DNA of 13,360 nt from JBBAGE01 sp041655055 (GTDB lineage Bacteria > Pseudomonadota > Alphaproteobacteria > Rhodobacterales > Rhodobacteraceae): the NCBI GenBank assembly GCA_041655055.1, contig JBBAGE010000055.1, positions 1-13,360 of the forward strand. Direction: 5' to 3'. Of the stretch, positions 8,798 to 13,360 are shown piece by piece (position 1 is the first letter of the stretch; each line of letters starts with the position of its first letter). The translations under genes and the position numbers were made by a program. The notes under the pieces are model-generated. The model saw only the letters and a program-made list of their open reading frames with translations. It was not told the DNA's origin and ran no database searches.

Positions 8798-9967
8798 TCA
8801 TTTCTGTGATCGCGCCAAAAGCGCAAGGTAAAACCCGTCACCGCCGTCAAGCGGGGTAAAGACATGTTCGCCGGCGCAATGCCAGCCGGAATGACGGGCC
8901 AGAAAGGCGCGGGTCTGATCGTGATTTTCACGGGCGAACAGCGAACAGGTTGCATAGGCGAGCACACCATCGAGCGCGACAAGCGCGCTGGCGTGATCGA
9001 GAATTTCCGCTTGTATATCAACCAGCTGCGCAAGGCGATCGGGCGTCAGATCCCATTTCGCCTGCGGTGCGCGCCGCCATGCGCCCGAGCCCGAACAGGG
9101 GGCGTCGCACAGCACCAGATCGAACGCGCCCCCAGGGGTTCCGGGCGCGGCAAGGGCAACATTGGCCAGCCCTGCCCGCTGCGCCCGTGCCGGCAGATCG
9201 CGCATCCGGCGCGGCTCGGCATCATGGGCGGTGAATATTGCCGGCGCGCGGGCTGCCATCGCAAGCAACTTACCACCACCGCCCGCGCAATAATCCAGCA
9301 CCCGCATATCCGGCGCGAGCGGCAACAGATCGACCACCGCCTGACTTGCCGCGTCCTGCAATTCCACCAAACCATCGCGATAGGCGCTGCTGGCAGCAAT
9401 GCGGCGCGCGTTATGCGTAACCTCAAGCGCCGAGGGCGAAAGGGGATGCGCCGTGGCGTCGATCCCTTCATCTGCGAGCGTGGCGATGGCGCCATCGCGG
9501 GTGATCCGGCCCAGATGCACGCGCAGGAAAACCGGGGCGCGGTGGCGCATCACATCCAGCACCGTATCGCTGGTATCGCCAAGCGCCGCATCGAAATGCG
9601 GCAGCAGCCAATCAGGGCAATCGCGCCGCACCTCGCGCGGCGCATCGGCCATCGGACGCCCACCTTCGGCCTCGGACAAGGGCATGGGCGCGAAACGCCC
9701 GCCGGAAAACAGCACATCCGGGTCATCACCGCGCGCGCGGATCAGCCCGATCATCAGCCCCCGTCCGCTGTCGCCGCCACCCAGCCAGCCAAACGAGCGT
9801 CGGCAGCGCAAGGCATCATAGACCAGATCGCGGATCGCGGCCCGATCGCCGGAACCGGCATAGCGATTGGCGCGCGCCCAGGCAGTCAGCAGCCGTTCGG
9901 CAGCGCCGCCGGCGATCACGCCATCGAGCAATTCGATCGCGGCAGAAATTCGGGCAGAAGGCGTCAC
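8798..9967 (-). CDS. RsmB/NOP-family 16S rRNA m5C methyltransferase
   Basis: A 389-residue S-adenosylmethionine-dependent RNA cytosine-5 methyltransferase of the RsmB (Sun/Fmu) group; the family methylates C967 of 16S rRNA. An N-terminal NusB-like helical part (about 1-140) precedes the Rossmann domain. Motif I is DYCAGGGGK (225-233), with Gly where many relatives have Pro. Motif IV is DAPCSGSG (288-295) with C291, which helps release the product, and motif VI is ATCSLFARENHDQ with the nucleophile C341. The final GGDGFYLALL matches the family end. The start is GTG, overlapping the TGA of the upstream hydrolase gene as GTGA. No good Shine-Dalgarno is present, so translation is probably coupled. 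E. coli RsmB has 429 residues; this shorter form appears complete. The exact target base is inferred from the family. No clear terminator follows; cckA starts 94 bases on. Confidence 0.93.
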   Translation of the reverse strand: MTPSARISAAIELLDGVIAGGAAERLLTAWARANRYAGSGDRAAIRDLVYDALRCRRSFGWLGGGDSGRGLMIGLIRARGDDPDVLFSGGRFAPMPLSEAEGGRPMADAPREVRRDCPDWLLPHFDAALGDTSDTVLDVMRHRAPVFLRVHLGRITRDGAIATLADEGIDATAHPLSPSALEVTHNARRIAASSAYRDGLVELQDAASQAVVDLLPLAPDMRVLDYCAGGGGKLLAMAARAPAIFTAHDAEPRRMRDLPARAQRAGLANVALAAPGTPGGAFDLVLCDAPCSGSGAWRRAPQAKWDLTPDRLAQLVDIQAEILDHASALVALDGVLAYATCSLFARENHDQTRAFLARHSGWHCAGEHVFTPLDGGDGFYLALLARSQK

Positions 9968-10797
9968 GTCAGTGGCGTAAAGCGATAACCGGCGCCATCG
10001 CGCGCCACGGTGCCGAATTTGCCGGGGCCGATGATATGACCGCCCGAAAACACCATACCGGTATCAGCCAGCATATCGAGCGTCGCCTTGCGGGTCGCAA
10101 TCGCCTGCGCGGGATCGATGTCGAAACTGACCCCGATATCGGGTTTGGCAAATTGCACCGATTGCACATGGGCGATATCGGTCACCAGCATCAGCCGCTT
10201 GCCCCCCGATGCAAGCATGAGGCCGATATGCCCGGGCGTGTGGCCGGGCAACGGATAGATGGTGATGCCGGGCGCGATTTCATGCGTATCGGCGACCAGG
10301 TTCAGCCGGGGCCGATAGGCATTCACCACGTTGATCGGCAAGCTCGCGCGGGCCACATCATCGCCGGTCGCAGCCTCGGCCCGGGCGGCGGCAAAGGCAT
10401 ATTCCTCGGCGCTGAGGATACATTCGGCATTCGCAAAGGCGGCAGTGCCGTCATCGTTTATCGCGCCGCCAAAATGATCGACATGCAGATGGGTCAGCAC
10501 CAGCCGCGTGACCTGATCGGGCGCGATGCCGGCCTGCGCGAGACCCGCGCGCACATTACCGCCCACCGGGCCCATCTGGCTGCCACCGCCGGCATCGACC
10601 AACGTGACCTCATTCCCATGCCGGATGGCAAAGGCGTTGAAATTGGTATGCAGCGCATCCACCCCCGCCGCAGCCAGCAGGGCGTCAATCTCATCCGCCG
10701 ATGTATTGGTGAATATTTCAGGCGAAAAGATATTGGCCCCATCGGTGATGGCGATGATTTCCATCTCACCCAGGCGGTGGCTTTCGTTGTGATGCAT
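9964..10797 (-). CDS. MBL-fold metallohydrolase, substrate unknown
   Basis: A 277-residue metallo-beta-lactamase-fold hydrolase. The dinuclear metal site is complete: HLHVDH (H103, H105, D107, H108), H186 in PLPGHTPGH, D207 in VTDIAH and H254 in SGGHIIGPG, with spacings normal for the fold. No signal peptide or membrane segment is visible, so it is probably cytosolic. The ATG at 10797 is preceded by AAAGGGGG at good spacing and lies 17 bases after the guaB stop; the stop overlaps the start of the methyltransferase gene by 4 bases. The three genes should be one transcript. The sequence resembles broad glyoxalase II/lactonase-type hydrolases, but nothing visible fixes the substrate, and placement after guaB does not by itself prove a purine-linked role. 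Confidence 0.9.
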   Translation of the reverse strand: MHHNESHRLGEMEIIAITDGANIFSPEIFTNTSADEIDALLAAAGVDALHTNFNAFAIRHGNEVTLVDAGGGSQMGPVGGNVRAGLAQAGIAPDQVTRLVLTHLHVDHFGGAINDDGTAAFANAECILSAEEYAFAAARAEAATGDDVARASLPINVVNAYRPRLNLVADTHEIAPGITIYPLPGHTPGHIGLMLASGGKRLMLVTDIAHVQSVQFAKPDIGVSFDIDPAQAIATRKATLDMLADTGMVFSGGHIIGPGKFGTVARDGAGYRFTPLT

Positions 10798-10814
10798 TGC
10801 TGCCCCCTTTGCGC

Positions 10815-12263
10815 TTAGCCCACCCGGTAGTTCGGGCTTTCGCGCGTGATCTGAACGTCATGCACGTGGCTTTCGCGCAGCCCCGCGCCGGTGATCTTCA
10901 CAAACTGACAGTTTCGGCGCATCTCGTCTACGGTGGCATTGCCGGTATAGCCCATGGCGGCGCGCAGGCCGCCCACAAGCTGGTGGACCACGGCGGCAGC
11001 CGAGCCTTTGTAATCCACCTGCCCCTCGATCCCTTCGGGGACCAGCTTGTCGCTGGCGGCATCTTTCTGGAAATACCGATCGGCCGAGCCGCGCGCCATC
11101 GCGCCCAGGCTACCCATACCGCGATAGGCCTTGAAGCTGCGGCCCTGATAGAGGATCACCTCCCCCGGGCTTTCATCGGTGCCGGCGATCATGCTGCCGA
11201 CCATGGCGCAGGACGCGCCCGCCGCGATCGCCTTGGCGAAATCACCCGAAAACTTGATCCCGCCATCGGCAATCACCGGCACATCGCCCGCCGCCGCCGC
11301 GCAATCCATGATCGCGGTCAATTGCGGCACGCCGACGCCCGCGACGATCCGCGTGGTGCAGATCGAACCCGGCCCGATGCCAACCTTGATCGCATCCGCC
11401 CCCGCGCCGATCAGCGCCCGGGTCGCCTCGGCGGTGGCCACGTTGCCGGCAATCACCTGAACATCGCTGGACAGTTTCTTGGCGCGCTCTACCGCAATTG
11501 CCACGCCTTCGGAATGGCCATGGGCGGTGTCGATCACGATGATATCCACACCCGCATCCACCAGCGCCTGGCTGCGCTCATAGCCCGCATCGCCCACGGT
11601 CGAGGCCGCGGCCACGCGCAACCGCCCCAGGCTGTCCTTGCACGCGGTGGGGTTAAGCACGGCCTGCTCCAGATCACGCAGGGTCAAAAGCCCGGTCAGA
11701 CGGCCTTGCGCATCCGTCACCAGCAGCTTTTCGATCCGGCGGGCGCGCATCAGGCTCTTGGCTTCTTCGGGATCTGCGGGTTCACGCAGGATCGCCAGAT
11801 TATCCGCCGTCATCATCGCGCGCACCGGGGTTTTGTCATCTTTGGCAAAGCGCATATCGCGGTTGGTGACGATACCGACCACATGACCGCGCGCATCGAC
11901 GACCGGAAAGCCGGTAAAATTGTAACGATCCGCCAAGTCGCGGGCATCGGCCAGCGTCTGATCGGCGGTAAGCGTGATCGGGTTATAGACGATCCCGCTT
12001 TCGAACCGCTTGACGCGGCGCACTTCCAGCGCCTGTTGCTCGATATCAAGGTTGCGGTGGATCACGCCGATCCCGCCCGCCTGCGCCATGGCGATCGCCA
12101 TGCGCGCCTCGGTCACCGTATCCATGGCCGAGCTCAGCAACGGAATGTTCATCCGGATTGTGCGCGTGGCAAAGGTGCGGGTATCCGCCGTCGATGGCAG
12201 CACCGAAGATGCAGCCGGAACAAGAAGAACATCGTCGAAGGTGAGCGCCTCGCGAATCTCCAT
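10815..12263 (-). CDS. guaB: IMP dehydrogenase
   Basis: Complete 482-residue inosine-5'-monophosphate dehydrogenase, which oxidises IMP to XMP with NAD+, the committed step to guanine nucleotides. It opens with the typical EIREALTFDDVLLVPAASSVLP. The barrel is interrupted by two CBS domains (about 93-205, with VRAMMTADNLAILREPAD), which usually sense ATP or GTP. The catalytic loop is GIGPGSICTTR with the nucleophile C302. D245 in IDTAHGH binds NAD, and the flap dyad R396-Y397 sits in SADRYFQ. The C terminus GLRESHVHDVQITRESPNY is canonical. The frame stays open up to 12812, but the start is the ATG at 12263: AGGAG lies seven bases upstream, the family N terminus begins there, and the upstream part is antisense to glk. 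It heads a minus-strand cluster with the hydrolase and the methyltransferase. Confidence 0.98.
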   Translation of the reverse strand: MEIREALTFDDVLLVPAASSVLPSTADTRTFATRTIRMNIPLLSSAMDTVTEARMAIAMAQAGGIGVIHRNLDIEQQALEVRRVKRFESGIVYNPITLTADQTLADARDLADRYNFTGFPVVDARGHVVGIVTNRDMRFAKDDKTPVRAMMTADNLAILREPADPEEAKSLMRARRIEKLLVTDAQGRLTGLLTLRDLEQAVLNPTACKDSLGRLRVAAASTVGDAGYERSQALVDAGVDIIVIDTAHGHSEGVAIAVERAKKLSSDVQVIAGNVATAEATRALIGAGADAIKVGIGPGSICTTRIVAGVGVPQLTAIMDCAAAAGDVPVIADGGIKFSGDFAKAIAAGASCAMVGSMIAGTDESPGEVILYQGRSFKAYRGMGSLGAMARGSADRYFQKDAASDKLVPEGIEGQVDYKGSAAAVVHQLVGGLRAAMGYTGNATVDEMRRNCQFVKITGAGLRESHVHDVQITRESPNYRVG

Positions 12264-12464
12264 GGGGGTTCTCCTGGATATATTCGTTTGACGCCCCCCT
12301 ATTTCACGGATGTGACGCACTGAAAAGGGCTTTTTGCGTGCTGTGACGGCTTCGTGTGCGCGATCGGGCCCGGTTATGCCGCGCAGGGGGTTTTCGCGCG
12401 CGCGCCCATCGGCAATGATGTGACGATTGGCCCGCCCTGCCCGCTTTGCCTGCCCGGAGATGTC
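12264..12464. promoter_or_regulatory. Divergent guaB/glk control region with three TGTGACG copies
   Basis: This 201-base gap must hold the promoters of both guaB (minus) and glk (plus). I could not place confident -35/-10 pairs for either. It contains three plus-strand copies of TGTGACG (12311-12317, 12342-12348, 12419-12425); the first is part of a small inverted repeat TCAC-GGAT-GTGA (12304-12315). An 11-base alternating C/G run lies at 12395-12405. The repeated heptamer is a candidate regulator site; TGTGA resembles a CRP/FNR half-site, but no full TGTGA-N6-TCACA palindrome is present. Confidence 0.45.
12271..12275 (-). promoter_or_regulatory. Ribosome binding site deciding the guaB start
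   Basis: AGGAG on the minus strand, seven bases before the ATG at 12263, fixes that start against the much longer open frame upstream. Confidence 0.85.
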
Positions 12465-13360
12465 ATGCCCGATTCGACCGCCCAGCCCCCCGCGCTTGTC
12501 GCCGATATCGGCGGCACCAACAGCCGGTTCGTGCTGACCGATGGCATGCGGCTGCGCTCCGATACCATCCGCCGCTATGCGAATGCGGACCAGACGGGGA
12601 TCGGGCCGCTGCTGCGCCATTACATGGATGACGTGGGGATTCGCAGCGTCGGCGCGGTCTGCATTGCAATTGCCGGGCAAATTCGCGGCGATAGCGCGAC
12701 GATGACCAACCGCGATTGGCATATCGATCGCAAGGCGCTGCGCCAGATCACCGGCGCGGATACGGCGTTGTTTTTGAACGATCTTCAGGCACAGGGCTAT
12801 GCGCTTGGGCACCTGGCGCCCGACAGCCAGCGCCTGTTATTGGCTGGCGCACCACCGCCTGCGGGCGCCAGCCAACTGGTCGTGGGCATTGGCACCGGGT
12901 TCAATGTGGCGCCCGTGCATTTCCAGGGCGCGCGCCATGTGGTGGCGTCCGAAAGCGGGCATATCACCCTGCCGGTGCGCGATCTTGAAACCCTGCAGCT
13001 TGCCCGCGCGCTAGCGGACGATACCGGTTTTGCCGAGGTCGAACATGTGCTCTCTGGCCCCGGTCTGGTCGCGCTTTACCACTATCTGGGCAAGGGCCGC
13101 CCTGCCCGCGCGCCTGCCGATATCACCGCGGCCCTTGCCGCCGGCGACCCGCGCGCCGAGGCCACCATGCGCCAGTTCGTGCGCCTGCTGGGCATTGTGA
13201 TCGGCGATCAGGCGCTGATCCACCTGCCCTTTGGCGGCATTGCCCTGATCGGCGGCGTGGCCCGTGCGGTGGCCCCCTGGCTGGAGCGATTCGATTTTGC
13301 CGCGCATTTCCGCGACAAAGGCCGTTTTAGCCCCTTCATGCAGAATTTTCCTGTCTCGCT
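12465..13360 (+). CDS. glk: Glucokinase, 3' end cut by window
   Basis: The first 298 codons, plus part of the next, of a bacterial glucokinase of the Glk (PF02685) type, which makes glucose 6-phosphate from glucose and ATP in the cytosol. Visible motifs: phosphate-binding loop VADIGGTNSRF (12-22), catalytic-base region LFLNDLQAQGYAL with D106, GIGTGFNVAP (141-150), the sugar-binding ESGH (163-166, where E. coli has EGGH), LSGPGL (196-201), the second nucleotide motif GGIALIGGVA (257-266), and FRDKGRFSPFMQNFPV near the end. E. coli Glk is 321 residues, so only some 20-25 residues are missing on the right. The ATG is preceded by GGAG with five bases between. There is no signal peptide. It is transcribed divergently from guaB over a 201-base region; a shared control element is possible but unproven. 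Confidence 0.95.
   Translation, partial: MPDSTAQPPALVADIGGTNSRFVLTDGMRLRSDTIRRYANADQTGIGPLLRHYMDDVGIRSVGAVCIAIAGQIRGDSATMTNRDWHIDRKALRQITGADTALFLNDLQAQGYALGHLAPDSQRLLLAGAPPPAGASQLVVGIGTGFNVAPVHFQGARHVVASESGHITLPVRDLETLQLARALADDTGFAEVEHVLSGPGLVALYHYLGKGRPARAPADITAALAAGDPRAEATMRQFVRLLGIVIGDQALIHLPFGGIALIGGVARAVAPWLERFDFAAHFRDKGRFSPFMQNFPVS

Noticed and set aside
8864..9988. 374-codon plus-strand open frame opposite the methyltransferase
   Set aside because: Antisense shadow of a gene with all its catalytic motifs; the translation has no recognisable family.
10797..12323. 508-codon plus-strand open frame opposite guaB
   Set aside because: A mirror of the guaB reading frame, rich in His, Arg and Gly as antisense GC-rich frames are, with no domain.
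12323..12335. AAAAGGGCTTTTT as a terminator
   Set aside because: The arms are only A/T pairs around a 4-base loop, and it lies in a region where both flanking genes start.
12395..12405. Alternating CG run as a Z-DNA element
   Set aside because: Eleven bases is short, and such runs are common in GC-rich genomes; nothing else supports a role.
12264..12812. N-terminal extension of guaB by 183 codons on the minus strand
   Set aside because: The IMP dehydrogenase N terminus begins at 12263 with a good AGGAG site; the extension has no family similarity, is antisense to glk, and is open only because of GC-rich codon bias.

Overview
The window reads as a piece of alphaproteobacterial core chromosome, most likely from the Rhodobacterales. 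The evidence is a GC-rich sequence with strong third-position GC bias, a CckA-type hybrid kinase with the cell-cycle phosphorelay sequence signature, a GTTC-N7-GTTC SOS box in front of recA (the alphaproteobacterial form of the LexA site), and TTAA-N7-TTAA sites of the CtrA type. There is no insertion sequence, phage gene, CRISPR array, tRNA or rRNA that I can support. All genes look intact except the two cut by the window edges.

Layout. Bases 2-1336 (+) hold the last three quarters of typA/bipA, closed by a near-perfect bidirectional terminator (1338-1367). A stretch of about 765 bases without a convincing gene follows (1368-2132). From 2133 to 12263 everything runs on the minus strand. In transcription order this is guaB (IMP dehydrogenase), a metallo-beta-lactamase-fold hydrolase and an RsmB-like rRNA m5C methyltransferase (a tight cluster ending in a 4-base GTGA overlap), then cckA with its own regulatory gap, then recA with its own SOS promoter, then alaS and a small DUF1330 protein one base behind it. 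Beyond guaB a 201-base divergent region leads to glk (glucokinase) on the plus strand, cut by the right edge.

How the genes work together. Most are housekeeping: purine synthesis, sugar phosphorylation, tRNA charging, rRNA modification, a ribosome-associated GTPase. The regulatory content is the interesting part. cckA, top kinase of the CckA-ChpT-CtrA phosphorelay, has in its own upstream gap a full CtrA site and, across its start codon, a one-mismatch LexA site. Its downstream neighbour recA, the SOS co-protease, has a perfect LexA box next to a well-placed sigma-70-type promoter, and a CtrA-like site further upstream. The DNA between 6314 and 8766 therefore looks like a physical junction of the CtrA and SOS circuits. 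This matches what I recall for Rhodobacter capsulatus, where LexA affects cckA expression and gene transfer agent production. I see no wholly new system here; the candidates worth checking are these sites, a triplicated TGTGACG motif between guaB and glk, and a start-less reading frame (1949-2143) next to the DUF1330 gene.
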